Below, in pieces: positions 52,070 through 62,251 of a stretch of 64,000 nucleotides of DNA. The position numbers were made by a program, and so were the translations under genes. The stretch is from Gammaproteobacteria bacterium (GTDB lineage Bacteria; Pseudomonadota; Gammaproteobacteria; JADZEE01). The stretch lies in contig JADZEE010000031.1 in NCBI GenBank assembly GCA_020850735.1, positions 40,678-104,677 of the forward strand. Reading direction: 5' to 3'. How positions within the stretch are numbered: the stretch's first letter is position 1; each line of letters opens with the position of its first letter. The notes under the pieces are model-generated. The model was not told the DNA's origin. It ran no database searches and saw only the letters and a program-made list of their open reading frames with translations.

Positions 52070-54948
52070 GCGGCACCTGCCCGCTCGACGCGCTCGACCT
52101 CGATGCGCGTGTCGCGATCGAAGAACGACGGCTGTCCCCAGGCATAGCAGGGCTGCAGGTGCGGATGCCCGCCGGCCAGCTCGACCGGGTTCAGCGGCGA
52201 GGGGGTCACATGGCGGTAGCTTCCCATGCGAAACTGGTAGTTCTCCCAGGCGTGGTAGATCAGGGTCTGCGCCGGGCGCAGCGCCGGCGCCACCTTGATC
52301 CGCGCCTCGAATCCGCCGCAGTCATTGTACACGCGCGCCCAGTCGCCGTCGGCCAGGCCACGCTCGGCGGCATCGCCCGGGCTCATGAGCAGGAAAGGTT
52401 CGGGCCGTGACAAGCGCATCATCAGCGGACTATCGCGCCAGCTCGCGTGGATGCTCTCGCGCGGGTGCCCCGCGGTCAGCATCAGCGGGTACCTGCCACC
52501 GATGGTCGGCGGCTCCTTGTGCCGCGGCAACACCTCGTCCAGCTCCATGTACAGGGGGTGATCCAGGCAGAACTGGATGCGCCGCGTGGCTGTCGGCCAC
52601 GGCACCTTGTCGCGCACGTGAAAGGTGTAAGGCGTGATCGAGTCGTCCGGCGGTATCTCGGTCATGTTGCCGAGCACCATGTAGTGCTCGCCCATCGAAT
52701 CGTAGCGGGCGAAGCCCTTTTCCTTCAGCTCCTCCCAGCTCACGTTCTTCAGGTTGGTCGACAACTCGACCAGCTTGCGCATCACCTTCTCGTCGTCGCG
52801 CTCGGTGAACTCGCCGTTCATGGTGAAGTCGTCGTACAGCCGGTCCAGGTGCACCTGCTCGCCGTAGCGGTTGGTGATGGTGCCTATGCCCCGCTCCCTG
52901 GCGCGCGATTGCACGTGCTTGGCAAGCAGGGCGATGATGCCCCAGTCAGGCAGCGACTCCCCCAGCGGCGGCACCGCCGCCGTGCTCATCGTATAGTAGG
53001 GCGAGAGCGTGGTGACCCACTTGTGCGAGGTGCGCTCGTACCAGCCTGCCGCCGGCAGCACGTAGTCGGCGAACCGCGCCGTGGAGTTCATGCGCCAGTC
53101 CATCACCACCGACAGCGCCAGTTCGGGCCACAGCGTCTCCATCACCCGCTGCGTGCCGCGGATCCGGCGCAGCGCGTTCGAGGTGAGCGAGAACATGATG
53201 CGCGGCGGCCGCCCGGGCTCGGGGATGAGCGGCTGCCAGCCCTTGGCGAGCGCCTCGTCCACGTAGGCCTGGATGCTGCGCTTGAGGAACGGATCCCACT
53301 CCTCCCGCGCCAGGTCGATGATGCCGCCGTGCACCTGCCAGAACAGCGCCGCGCAGGTAATCATGGGCAGGCCGTTGCCCGGCCTGAAGCCCATCCGGGT
53401 GATGTCGTAGAGCGCCGTCTCGCGGGTGCCGCCGGCCGCCATCTTCTCCTCGACCAGCCCGCGCAGCCGCTGCTCCACCTGCGGCCAGCCGTTGGCATCG
53501 GGGATGACGGCGAAGCGGTCCGGGCCGTCGATGGTCAGGAACGGAAACGCCGCGTAGCCCGCGCCCTTGCGGCCGAAGTTGCCGGTCAGCGCGAACAGCA
53601 GGATGAGGGAGCGCTCGGAGAGGTTGCCGTGATAGTACTTGTTCAGGTTGCTCGTGGTGAGGTTGCACATCGCCTTCGCAGCGGCGATCTCGCTCGCCAG
53701 GCGCCGGATCACCGTCGGGTGGGTGCCGCACATCGCCTCCGCGTGCTCCGGGGTATAGGGAGCCAGGCGTTCGCGCAGCAGCGAATAGACGCTGCGCACT
53801 TCGACCTCGGTGCCGTCGGCCAGGCGCACCTGCTCGCGCACCTCCAGCTCCGGCTCGAGACCGTCGAGTTCCAGGCTGGCGAACGGGGCGGCGACCAAGC
53901 GCCCGCCAGCGGCGTCCCTGAGCACGTGCCGCGCGTGTCCGCCGCCCACTCGCAGGTCGGCCTCGCTGAGGAAATGCCCGGTGTCCGTGCGTACCAGCAG
54001 GGGCAGATCGGTCTGCTCGCTGACGAAACGCCGGTCGATCTTCCCCTCCTCGATCAGCAGGCGGGCGACGGCCAGCGCCAGGGCGGCGTCGGTGCCGGGC
54101 GCCACGGGCACCCACAGGTCCGCCTTGGTGGCCGAGGCGTTGAAGTCCGGCGCGATGACGATGATCCTGCTGCCGTTGTACCGCGCCTCGGTGAGGAAGT
54201 GGGCCTGGGGGATCTGGGTGTAGATCGGATTGCAGCCCCAGACCAGAATCAGGTCCGAGTAGAACCAGTCGTCGGCCGAGTGGTCGCCCACCATCTTGCC
54301 GAAGGTCTCGGCGGCCCCGCGGTGGCCGTCGCCGATCTCGGTGTTCATGTCGAGTGTGATGCCGCGGGTGTACTGCGCGAAACGCGCGATCCCGGCGAAG
54401 GTGGTGCCGAAATCGATGTTCGGGCCCAGGTCCCAGATCACCCGGTCGGTGCCCTCTTCGATCACCACGTCCAAGAACTTGTCAGCAATCTCGGACAAGG
54501 CCTGGTCCCACGACACACGTTCCCATTTGCCGCCGCCGCGCGGGCCCACCCGCTTCAGCGGGTACTTCAGCCGCGCGGGGTCGTACATGCGGTCGGAGTA
54601 GCAGGCGCCCTTGTTGCAGCCGCGCGGGTTGAAGTCCGGCAACTCGGCGTTGACCTGCGGGTACTCCCCCGCCTGTTCCTCCCGGAACACGATGCCGTCC
54701 TTGACGAACACGTCCCAGGCGCAGTGCGACTGGTACCAGCAGTTGACGATGTGCGTGCCGCGCACGATCTTGTCCCAGGTCCACTGCGCCCGGTACAGGT
54801 CACCCCAGGACACATAGGCCGGTGCCGGCGCGTTGGCCAGCGCCGCGAGTCCGCCTCCCGCCCGCGCGCTGAAGCTCGGCAGGCTGAGCGCCGCGCCCGC
54901 AGCACCCACGCCCCACAGGAATCGGCGCCGCCCGAAGTCGATGCTCAT
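52066..54948 (-). CDS. Type II DMSO-reductase-family molybdoenzyme alpha subunit (ethylbenzene-dehydrogenase-like)
   Basis: 960 residues. A Tat signal comes first (GRRRFLWGVG then a hydrophobic stretch, end near ARA). The N-terminal [4Fe-4S] site comprises His in THIVNC, Cys five residues after that one (CWYQSHC), and RGCNKGAC. The bis-MGD molybdopterin domains (ILVWGCNPIYTQIPQAHF, VMDWRMNSTARFADYVLPAAGWYERTSHKW, LTAGHPRESIHASWRD) follow. This is the family of ethylbenzene, p-cymene and steroid C25 dehydrogenases and selenate/chlorate reductases, which hydroxylate hydrocarbons with water in the periplasm or reduce oxyanions. The neighbouring UbiD gene favours a hydrocarbon or phenolic substrate; this is inference. 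Confidence 0.92.
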   Translation of the reverse strand: MSIDFGRRRFLWGVGAAGAALSLPSFSARAGGGLAALANAPAPAYVSWGDLYRAQWTWDKIVRGTHIVNCWYQSHCAWDVFVKDGIVFREEQAGEYPQVNAELPDFNPRGCNKGACYSDRMYDPARLKYPLKRVGPRGGGKWERVSWDQALSEIADKFLDVVIEEGTDRVIWDLGPNIDFGTTFAGIARFAQYTRGITLDMNTEIGDGHRGAAETFGKMVGDHSADDWFYSDLILVWGCNPIYTQIPQAHFLTEARYNGSRIIVIAPDFNASATKADLWVPVAPGTDAALALAVARLLIEEGKIDRRFVSEQTDLPLLVRTDTGHFLSEADLRVGGGHARHVLRDAAGGRLVAAPFASLELDGLEPELEVREQVRLADGTEVEVRSVYSLLRERLAPYTPEHAEAMCGTHPTVIRRLASEIAAAKAMCNLTTSNLNKYYHGNLSERSLILLFALTGNFGRKGAGYAAFPFLTIDGPDRFAVIPDANGWPQVEQRLRGLVEEKMAAGGTRETALYDITRMGFRPGNGLPMITCAALFWQVHGGIIDLAREEWDPFLKRSIQAYVDEALAKGWQPLIPEPGRPPRIMFSLTSNALRRIRGTQRVMETLWPELALSVVMDWRMNSTARFADYVLPAAGWYERTSHKWVTTLSPYYTMSTAAVPPLGESLPDWGIIALLAKHVQSRARERGIGTITNRYGEQVHLDRLYDDFTMNGEFTERDDEKVMRKLVELSTNLKNVSWEELKEKGFARYDSMGEHYMVLGNMTEIPPDDSITPYTFHVRDKVPWPTATRRIQFCLDHPLYMELDEVLPRHKEPPTIGGRYPLMLTAGHPRESIHASWRDSPLMMRLSRPEPFLLMSPGDAAERGLADGDWARVYNDCGGFEARIKVAPALRPAQTLIYHAWENYQFRMGSYRHVTPSPLNPVELAGGHPHLQPCYAWGQPSFFDRDTRIEVERVERAGAA

Positions 54949-56084
54949 TACCGTCCCCCCCGCTTGCGAGCGCCGCTGTCGGCGACGCTGATGCGCACCT
55001 CCGCCGGCGCGCCGCTCGGGCGACCGCCGCTCATCGCCGCGTTCGCGCGATCCTCGAGCCGGCGCTCGACATCACGGGGGCTCTTGTCGAACACGCTGAA
55101 CATGTCCAGCCAGCGCCGGGCGATCAGGAGGTCCATCAACTCGCTCCTGTGGCCCGATCGCGCCCGCTCCCGCTCCCGCACCAGCGTCGCCAGCGCCGCG
55201 TTCACGCCGACGCCGAACAGCGACTCCAGGTATTGCGGCGGGACGCGCGGCTCGCCGCTCGGCCGGCCCTCGGCGTCGAAGGCCTCCGCCGAGAACGGCG
55301 GCACGTAGAACACGTTGGGCTCGGTCTCGTACTCCGGGTGCAGTGGCAGGGCCACCTTCCACTCGTACACCAGCTTGTGGATCGGCCCCTCGGGGTCGTC
55401 CAGGAAACCCAGGAACCGCACCCGTCCGGGGCACTGCCGCGAGCAAGCGGTCGCCACGCCCTGCTCGAGGCGCGGGAAGCAGAACACGCACTTCTGCGAG
55501 ATCCCACGCACGGTGTTGTAGTAGATCTTCTTGTACGGGCAGGCCTCGGCGCAGAACTGGTAGCCGCGGCAGCGGTCCTCGTTGATCACCACGATGCCGT
55601 CCTCACGGCGCTTCTCGATCGCAGCCCGCGGGCAGGCCTCGAGGCAGGCCGGCCGGGTGCAGTGGTTGCAGATCCGCGGCACGTAGAAGTAGTAGCTGTT
55701 CGGGTACTCCCCTGCGCCGACGTCCTCGTCCCAGTTCGGGCCCCATTGCGGATCGCCGCCCGTGGGCCGGAGCCACGCCTGCGGATCGCCGCCGTAGAAC
55801 ACCTGCTCGTGGTTGAACTGCCAGGCGACGCCGAACTCCTCCTGTGTGGGCAGGTGGCCGGGCAGCGGCTTGCCGTCGCGGAAGCCCCCGCCCATACCCT
55901 CGTAGCCCCTCGGCGTCCCCTGTCCGGGTGTGGTGTTGACGGTGTTCCACCACATGCCTTCCATGCCCTCTTGGCGGGTCCACAGCGTCTTGCAGGCCAC
56001 CGAGCAGGTCTGGCAGCCGATGCACTTGTTCAGGTCCATCACCATCGCGACCTGACGGTCGCTGGCGTAGTCGCTCGCAGCCAT
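54948..56084 (-). CDS. Iron-sulfur beta subunit of the molybdoenzyme
   Basis: 378 residues, NarH/EbdB-like. Four cysteine clusters are visible: CIGCQTCSVAC (near residue 21), CNHCTRPACLEACP (near 139), CRGYQFCAEACP (near 172) and CVFCFPR...CSRQCP (near 199 and 214). In the third, Tyr stands where a cysteine would be, the usual sign of a [3Fe-4S] centre. It wires electrons from the alpha to the gamma subunit. No signal peptide, so it is exported with alpha. Its stop TAA shares a base with the alpha start. Confidence 0.93.
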   Translation of the reverse strand: MAASDYASDRQVAMVMDLNKCIGCQTCSVACKTLWTRQEGMEGMWWNTVNTTPGQGTPRGYEGMGGGFRDGKPLPGHLPTQEEFGVAWQFNHEQVFYGGDPQAWLRPTGGDPQWGPNWDEDVGAGEYPNSYYFYVPRICNHCTRPACLEACPRAAIEKRREDGIVVINEDRCRGYQFCAEACPYKKIYYNTVRGISQKCVFCFPRLEQGVATACSRQCPGRVRFLGFLDDPEGPIHKLVYEWKVALPLHPEYETEPNVFYVPPFSAEAFDAEGRPSGEPRVPPQYLESLFGVGVNAALATLVRERERARSGHRSELMDLLIARRWLDMFSVFDKSPRDVERRLEDRANAAMSGGRPSGAPAEVRISVADSGARKRGGR

Positions 56085-56097
56085 CGCGCCCCCCGTC

Positions 56098-56712
56098 TCA
56101 GGCGTCCAGTGCCATGTCCTTCCAGTTGATCGAGAACGCCTTCAGTCCCGCCCGCTCGGCGTTTGCCCCCTGCCATACCGCGAAGGCGATCTGCGCGGGT
56201 CGTCCAGCGGCCAGCGGCGCCACCCCGCCGCCGGCCCCGAGCGGTCGCACCAGCACGACCTGCCAGTGACCGTCCTGCCACAGTGCCTGCGCCGAGCGCC
56301 GGAACTCCGGACCCGGTCGCGTGGTCCCGATGCCGGTCGCGACGGTTGAGCGCAGCCCCTCGCACCCGGCAATCCAATGCAGGAAGTGGATGGGCTGCTC
56401 GGGATCGCCCATGGTCACCAGGTACGGCTTGCCCCTCACCGGCAGCGCCACCGCCACCGCGTCGCGTTCGTCCTGCGCGGGCGCCTCCCACTCCAGGTGC
56501 ACGGCGAACTGCTCGCCGTCGTGGACCGCCGAGACCGCGATCCGGGACGAGTGGCCGTAGTCCTCCTGCGCCCACTTCACGCGGATGTACTCGGTCGGCT
56601 GCATGCCGATCGGTGCGCGCGTCATCGGCACCGCCAGCGCCGCGCGTGCGTTCCAGGGCCCGCCAACGGGGTCACGGTAGGGTTCGATGGACTGGACGCG
56701 GGTGGCCTGCAT
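56098..56712 (-). CDS. Heme b-binding gamma subunit of the molybdoenzyme (EbdC-like)
   Basis: 204 residues resembling EbdC/DdhC: FAVHLEWEAPAQDERDAVAV, VTMGDPEQPIHFLHW, IAFAVWQGANAERAGLKAFS. In EbdC, heme b is bound by a Met and a Lys; the candidate positions here are Met in VTMGD and Lys in GLKAFS. The ATG at 56712 was chosen for the GGAGGTGAG site upstream. It comes first in the operon (gamma-beta-alpha-chaperone-UbiD), whereas relatives usually start with alpha. The 161-bp gap to the regulator gene should contain the operon promoter. Confidence 0.85.
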   Translation of the reverse strand: MQATRVQSIEPYRDPVGGPWNARAALAVPMTRAPIGMQPTEYIRVKWAQEDYGHSSRIAVSAVHDGEQFAVHLEWEAPAQDERDAVAVALPVRGKPYLVTMGDPEQPIHFLHWIAGCEGLRSTVATGIGTTRPGPEFRRSAQALWQDGHWQVVLVRPLGAGGGVAPLAAGRPAQIAFAVWQGANAERAGLKAFSINWKDMALDA

Positions 56713-56873
56713 GGATGAACTCACCTCCCGGATCTGAACCGTTGGCCGCGAGGCGGCCGTCGCGTGGCCTGCGGCCATGTTGATCGTGCGCCGGGGTGAG
56801 CGGGAATTCCCCTACAGAAAGTTGGGGTTTCGATCCCGCGCGGGCGGCCACGGATACTGCGTTGCAACAGCCG

Positions 56874-59621
56874 TCACAGCAGCGACAGCTCCCGCGCACG
56901 CGCGACGGCGCCGGTCCGGTTGCGCACGCCGAGCTTGTGGTAGAGCTGGTGCAGGTGCCACTTCACGGTCTGCTCGGAGATGAACAGCCTGCCAGCGATG
57001 TCCCGGTTGGTCAGCCCGTCCGCGACCAGCGCCGCCAGCTGGCGCTCGCGGCGCGTCAGCGGCTCGGCCGGCGCTGCGCCGTGCCGCGGCCCGTCGGCCA
57101 CGCCGTCCGCGGTCGTCGCCCCGGCCGCCTTGCCCAGGGCAGCGGCGAGCGCGTCGGTACCGGGCCGCCTGCGAAGTCGCGTGCCGACGCCGTGGTCGCG
57201 CTCGTGCAGCATCTCGGCCAGTGGCAGGCCGGCGTCCAGCAAGGTGCGCACAAAGCCGCCCTCGGCGGCGATGGCGAGCGCGCCTTCGAGGTCGCGCAGG
57301 GCGTCCGCGGGTGCACCCTGAGACCACCAAGCCCGACTCCTGCGCAACAGCAGCTCCAGCAGCGAGCGCCTGCGGCCTCTGCGGCGGGCGCGCGCAATCT
57401 CGACCCCCAGAACCGCGACAGCGGCCTGCGGGCGTCCCTCTGCAACATCAATTTCGGCGCCCACCAGGCGCGCGATCTCCTGCGTCACCTGGCGTCGATC
57501 TGCACGGAACAGCGGCGCCAGCGGATCCAGCAGGCCCTTGCGCACCGCCACCTCCCGTGCCGCGCGCACCTCGCCCCGGCGCAGCTCGAACCGCACCTCC
57601 AGCGCCGCCAGTAGCGCCGCCAACCGCGGCAGGTTCGCGGCGCGTGCGCTGTCCTGCCCCAGTCGCACCACGTCGACGGCCTGCGCGGCGTCGCCGGCGA
57701 GCCACTGCAACCTCGCCAGCGTCGCGTAGCCCGAATGGGCAACCTCGACGATGCACTCGTCGTCGACGTAGGCGTAGCGATCGCTGAGTAGCCGCCGTGC
57801 CTCCGTGGTCCGATCGCGTTCGTAGTACACCTCGGCGAGCAGCACGGACAGCAGCGAGCCCATGTAGGAAAACTCGTTGACGACCCGGTTGTTGAACTCC
57901 AGTCCCTCGTGACAGTACTCGATCGCGCGCAGGACGTCCCCGCGCTGAAGCGCCACCATCGCCGCCACGGCATCGGCCCAGGCGACCAGGTAGTCCGCTC
58001 CGTGCTGCCTGCCGATCATCGCCGCGCTGAAGGCGGCGCGCTCGCCCAGATCGAATTCGAAGCTGGACAGCGTCGCGTGCGCCAGCAGTACGTTGACGCA
58101 CAAGACGTCGCTCGGCAGCGCGTCACGATGCTGCTGCAACCACTCGGCTGCCAGGGTCCGCGAGCGCTCGGTGTCGTCGCTGGCGGTGGCGAGCAGGCAT
58201 GCGTTCAGACGCACGCCGCACCGCAGCTCACGGTCGTCATGGTGCTCGAAGCGGGATTCCAGCTGCTCGATCTGCCCGCGCGCGCCCGGTAGTTGCCGCG
58301 CGAAGATCAGCGACCAGGCGTAGGCGAGGCGGATCCGCGGCCACTCGTCCAGCGTCGGCGCGGGCAGCCGGCGCACCCAGTCGAGCAGGGTCCAGTGCTC
58401 GCCCCGGCTGCGCACCAACTCGTACGCGAACCGCGCGATCAACCCGGCGGCGCGCTCGTGATCGCCGGCGGCGATGGCGTAGCACACGGCTTCGTGCTCG
58501 AAACCGTGCGCGACCGACCACTCGCAGGCGGCCCGCCGGATGATGGCGTCGCGGCCCGGACACTCGGCCGCCAGCCGCGCCCGGAGGAAGTCGGCAAACA
58601 GGTGGTGGTAGCGGTACCAGGTGCGGTTGCGGTCCAGCGGCACGAGGAACAGGTTGCGTGCCTCCACTTCCTCGAGCATCTCCTGCGCCTGCGGGATCGC
58701 CAGCGCGTGCGCGACCAGATCCGCGTTCATGCGCTCCAGCGGCGCGGTGAACAGCAGGAAGCGGCGGATGGCCTCGCTCTGCGACTTGAGGATCGCCTGG
58801 CCAAGGTAGTCGGTGACGTCGCGGTCTGTGCCTGTGAATTCGTCCACGAAGCGCTGCGGGTCGCGCCGCCCCTGTACGGCCAGCGCCGCCAGCTGCAGCC
58901 CCGCGATCCAGCCTTCGGTGCGCGAACACAGAGCGGCTACCTGCTCGCGGCTCAGTCCCAGCTTGCGGGCGCCGTTGAGAAACCGATCGACCTCATCCGG
59001 TGCAAAACTCAGGTCCTGCGCGGACACGCGCACCTGCTGACCGCGCAGCTTCAGCGAACCCAGCCCGAGCACGGGTTCCTCGCGGCTGGCGACCGCGAAT
59101 CCGATCCGCGGCAGCGTATGCGCGATCAACCAGTCGATGATGCGGTGCGCGGCCGGGTTGTGCAGCACGTGGAAGTCGTCTAGGAACACGACCAACCGGC
59201 GCTCGAGCCGTTCCAGATCGACCGCCAGCGCGGTGAGCAGGAGATCGAAGGCCGCCGTGCTCGGAGCCCCCACCGGCTCGATCCTGGCGCGCAAGTCCAA
59301 TCCGACGTCGAGCGACTCGAGCGCGGCCACCACGCAGGTCAGCAGACGCGCGGGGTCGTTGTCCTGGTCGTCCAGGCTGAGCCAGGCACACGGCACTGAA
59401 TCCGCCTCGAGACGATCCACGCATTGCGACATCAGCGTCGACTTGCCGTAGCCCGCCGGGGCGACCGCCACGACCAGCTTGGCCCCGTCACCGAGGCAGT
59501 TGGCGACCCCGAGCAGGCGATCCCTGGGGATCAGGGTACCGGACGTCGGCGGCCGGACGAGCTTGGTCCGCGGGACCTGCGCCGCGCCCGCCCCTCGGTT
59601 ACTGCCTTCGCTCCTGTTCAT
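56874..59621 (-). CDS. MalT-like LuxR-family ATP-dependent activator
   Basis: 915 residues, a STAND-type regulator. The Walker A is APAGYGKST (54-62) and the Walker [12 protein letters not shown] (about 145-155). A central TPR-like helical region follows, and then a C-terminal LuxR helix-turn-helix ([45 protein letters not shown]). Such proteins switch on operons when an inducer allows ATP-driven oligomerisation. It lies just upstream of and on the same strand as the molybdoenzyme operon, making it the likely activator. Its start overlaps the 3' end of a dead molybdenum-hydroxylase gene. Confidence 0.92.
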   Translation of the reverse strand: MNRSEGSNRGAGAAQVPRTKLVRPPTSGTLIPRDRLLGVANCLGDGAKLVVAVAPAGYGKSTLMSQCVDRLEADSVPCAWLSLDDQDNDPARLLTCVVAALESLDVGLDLRARIEPVGAPSTAAFDLLLTALAVDLERLERRLVVFLDDFHVLHNPAAHRIIDWLIAHTLPRIGFAVASREEPVLGLGSLKLRGQQVRVSAQDLSFAPDEVDRFLNGARKLGLSREQVAALCSRTEGWIAGLQLAALAVQGRRDPQRFVDEFTGTDRDVTDYLGQAILKSQSEAIRRFLLFTAPLERMNADLVAHALAIPQAQEMLEEVEARNLFLVPLDRNRTWYRYHHLFADFLRARLAAECPGRDAIIRRAACEWSVAHGFEHEAVCYAIAAGDHERAAGLIARFAYELVRSRGEHWTLLDWVRRLPAPTLDEWPRIRLAYAWSLIFARQLPGARGQIEQLESRFEHHDDRELRCGVRLNACLLATASDDTERSRTLAAEWLQQHRDALPSDVLCVNVLLAHATLSSFEFDLGERAAFSAAMIGRQHGADYLVAWADAVAAMVALQRGDVLRAIEYCHEGLEFNNRVVNEFSYMGSLLSVLLAEVYYERDRTTEARRLLSDRYAYVDDECIVEVAHSGYATLARLQWLAGDAAQAVDVVRLGQDSARAANLPRLAALLAALEVRFELRRGEVRAAREVAVRKGLLDPLAPLFRADRRQVTQEIARLVGAEIDVAEGRPQAAVAVLGVEIARARRRGRRRSLLELLLRRSRAWWSQGAPADALRDLEGALAIAAEGGFVRTLLDAGLPLAEMLHERDHGVGTRLRRRPGTDALAAALGKAAGATTADGVADGPRHGAAPAEPLTRRERQLAALVADGLTNRDIAGRLFISEQTVKWHLHQLYHKLGVRNRTGAVARARELSLL

Positions 59622-60369
59622 GCCGGATCCCGGATAGCATCGGGGCGAGCGAAACCAACGGCGACGATGCGACCCGCGGCTGCACCGAACCGGCCCCCTG
59701 GAAGCCCACGCCCTCGGGCGTCACGGTGGCCTGGCCCGACACCTGACCGCCGGTTTCCGGCAACCGGCCCCCGAGCTCGCGGAAGCTGAAGCGGCGGCCC
59801 GCATCGGTGCGATCCACGAACTGCCCGGCCCGGAAGTCGATGTTCGCGGCCTCGGTCTGCCACAGCAGCGCCGCGCGTTCGGTCATCTGCGCGATCACTT
59901 TCTGCGCGGCCTCGATCACGGCGATACCGGTGGCGAAAGTCGTGCGGCTGCCCACCAAGGGAAAGCTGTAGCCGACCGCGTCGGTGTCGCCGACCGCGGG
60001 CTGCACGTCGCCAGCAGCGATGTCGAGGAGCAGGCGGTTGCCGGCCTGCATCACATTCTTCAGTCGCAGCTCGACGGGGTACGGCAGATCGTGCATGTCG
60101 ACGATGCCGGCCTCGCCCAGTTGCACCGTGTCGATTCTGACCTGCGAAAAATCGGCATCGGTGATCACGGCGCGCACACCGGGCAGCGCCCGCGCCCGCT
60201 CCGCGTCGATGTGCCGGATCCGCGCGTGCGCATGCGGACTGCGCAGCGCCTTGCCGTGCAGCATGCCCGGCAGGTGAATGTGGTCGCCGCACTGCGCCCG
60301 CCCGGTGACTTTCTCCAGAATCTCCGCGTGTTCACCGTTGACCGTCGCGCTCACATGGACCTTGCTCAT
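59599..60369 (-). pseudogene. Relic of xanthine-dehydrogenase-family molybdenum subunit
   Basis: Starts at ATG 60369 with the usual N-terminus (EKVTGRAQCGDHIHLPGMLH, SPHAHARIRHIDAERARALP, GVRAVITDADF). After about 75 residues it jumps to a mid-protein region ([54 protein letters not shown]) and ends at 59599. About 350 internal residues and the C-terminal third of a roughly 750-residue protein are missing, with no frameshift visible. It was once an aromatic-type Mo hydroxylase (for example 4-hydroxybenzoyl-CoA reductase or aldehyde oxidoreductase). Confidence 0.75.
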
Positions 60370-60488
60370 CGCCCTGTCTCCCTCGCCCGCGCGAGCACGC
60401 CGCGGATCGCGCGCGCCGTCAAGATGCCCGCCAGATGCCGGCGCTGCTCGATGCCGCCGCGCATGTCGTCGATGGGACCTCTGTGCTG
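60366..60488 (-). pseudogene. C-terminal remnant of FAD subunit of a molybdenum hydroxylase
   Basis: About 36 residues (PIDDMRGGIEQRRHLAGILT, ARAIRGVLARARETGR) match the C-terminus of CoxM-type FAD-binding subunits. Its stop overlaps the Mo-subunit ATG (ATGA), the normal operon layout. Everything upstream of about 60488 is gone. Confidence 0.65.
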
Positions 60489-60627
60489 CCGCGCCCAAGG
60501 TGCGGGCGAACGGGAATTGTACCGCCGAAAAAGCGTGCCCGGGACCACGCGCGGGTGGCCCATCGGTCGGCGTCTACCGGGTCGCCGCCGCGCGTGCCCG
60601 GCCGGCACGAGCTCCGGACGCCGTCGA

Positions 60628-61263
60628 TCAGTCGAAGTGGTATGCGACCGGGGCGCCAGACGTGCGCGGATCGTTGAATCAGTTGGAGACGAACCCGAAG
60701 CCGAAGCCGACCAGAGCAAGGGACCTCGCCATGAACTGGTTGTGGGTGACGTTGTTCACCCAGAGGGTGAGTTGTCAGAGCTCGTCCCGCGAGACCCAGC
60801 CGGGCCTGGCGTTGATGATCTCGTTGCCGCCCCCGGTACCGACCAGCGGGTTTTCGTTCTGGTTGCCGAAGGGCTCTGAGGTGTAACTGGACTCCCCGCG
60901 CACGAACCACTCGCCGCACATGAAAGACCGCTGATAGTGGAGGTGCCGGAGAAGGTGCTCTCCGGCGCCTCGCGCAGCTTGTTGCCGCTGGCGTCGCCGA
61001 CGATGCTCTGGAAATCCGCGAACTCCGAGGGCAACAACCCGGGCGCCCCACTCACGCGCAGGTGATCGGTGGGCAGCGCGGTGAACTCGATCTCCGAGCG
61101 GTAGACCTCGGCGATTGAAATCGGCGAACAGCGCGTACCGCTGCGCCGACCGCTCCATGTCCTGCTTGATGTCCGGCACCGGCAGACCGAGTGCCGGCAG
61201 CGCATCGGCAAAGATGCGGAAGTCCGACCCCGTGCCGGCCTCGATCTGCTCGTTCACAAAAAA
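60628..61263 (-). pseudogene. C-terminal remnant of a TonB-dependent receptor
   Basis: Pieces of a beta-barrel end read in several frames: DFRIFADALPALGLPVPDIK, DMERSAQRYALFADFN; then EVYRSEIEFTALPTDHLRVS, PGLLPSEFADFQSIVGDASG; then YTSEPFGNQNENPLVG, ARPGWVSRDEL; then LTLWVNNVTHNQFMARSLAL, GFGFGFVSN, FNDPRTSGAPVAYHFD. Two in-frame TGA codons replace expected Trp (DEL-TGA-QLTLW and SN-TGA-FNDP), and at least two frameshifts separate the parts. The 5' part is lost and the remnant ends against the insertion sequence. Such a receptor may once have imported the substrate of the local pathway. Confidence 0.75.
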
Positions 61264-62251
61264 GGTTCCTCCCACGAACCGGTGCGGTGTGAGAGCGGGC
61301 GAATGTTGAAGAGCACGAGTCCCATCAGGTACTTAGGAGTTGAGAAGCTGCCTTCGTATCTGAGAGGGGACTCATGCTCTTGGAGAGTCTGGTTAAAGCA
61401 ACGTTGGAGTTGCAAGGGTTTCGGGTCGTTGCGGTGACGGGCGACACGGCGGGCCTGGTGGTGGAACTGGGGCCGGATTTGCGGTTCTCGCCGCGTTGCG
61501 GGCAGTGCGGGGAGCGTGGCCGGTACCGCGACACGCGTCCGACCCGGCACTTTCGCCATGTGCCCCTGTGGGGGATCCCGGTGGAGCTGCTCTACGAGCC
61601 GCGGCGAGTGAGCTGCGAGCGTTGCGAGAGGATTCACGTCGAGGCGATGCCGTGGGTGGCGGGCAAGCAGCGGTTCACTCGAGCGCTGATGGTCACGCTC
61701 GCGACCTGGACCCGGGTGCTGCCGTGGCAGCAGGTCGCGAGGCTGTTCCGGTGCTCATGGGGCACGGTGAACAAGGCCGTGGAGACGGCGGTAGAGTACG
61801 GTTTGGCGCATCGCGATCTCTCGGGCGTGATCTATGTCGGCATCGATGAGATCTCGCGCAAGAAGGGCCACGTCTATGTCACCAACGCCTATGACCTTGA
61901 GAGCAAGCGTTTGCTGTGGAGCGGTGCGGATCGAAAGGAGAAGACGCTGGAGGCGTTCTTCGACTTCCTCGGACCGGATAAATCCGCCGCGATCGAGGGT
62001 ATCTGCTGTGACATGTGGCAGCGATACATCGACGTGATCAAGGCCCGTGCGCCGAACGCGGTATTAGTATTTGGCAAGTTCCACATCGTTCGCCATCTCA
62101 TGGACGCAGTCGATCAGGTCCGACGCGATGAGATCCGAGAGAAGGGCAAAGCGCACAAGGACCTCATGCATCGCACGCGCTACATCTGGCTGAAGAACCC
62201 ATGGAACCTCACTGAGAAGCTGGACTTGCCCCGGTTTGATGGACGGTTCAG

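Noticed and set aside
52447..55308. A very long (953-codon) forward frame opposite the molybdoenzyme genes
   Set aside because: It is antisense to three well-supported subunits with motifs and coupled starts. Long antisense open frames are expected in DNA of this GC content; its translation is Arg/His-rich without any motif.
60628..60780. UGA recoding (Trp or selenocysteine) in the TonB-receptor-like frame
   Set aside because: The same region also has frameshifts and lacks its 5' part, and TGA is a normal stop in most genes around it, so decay explains it.
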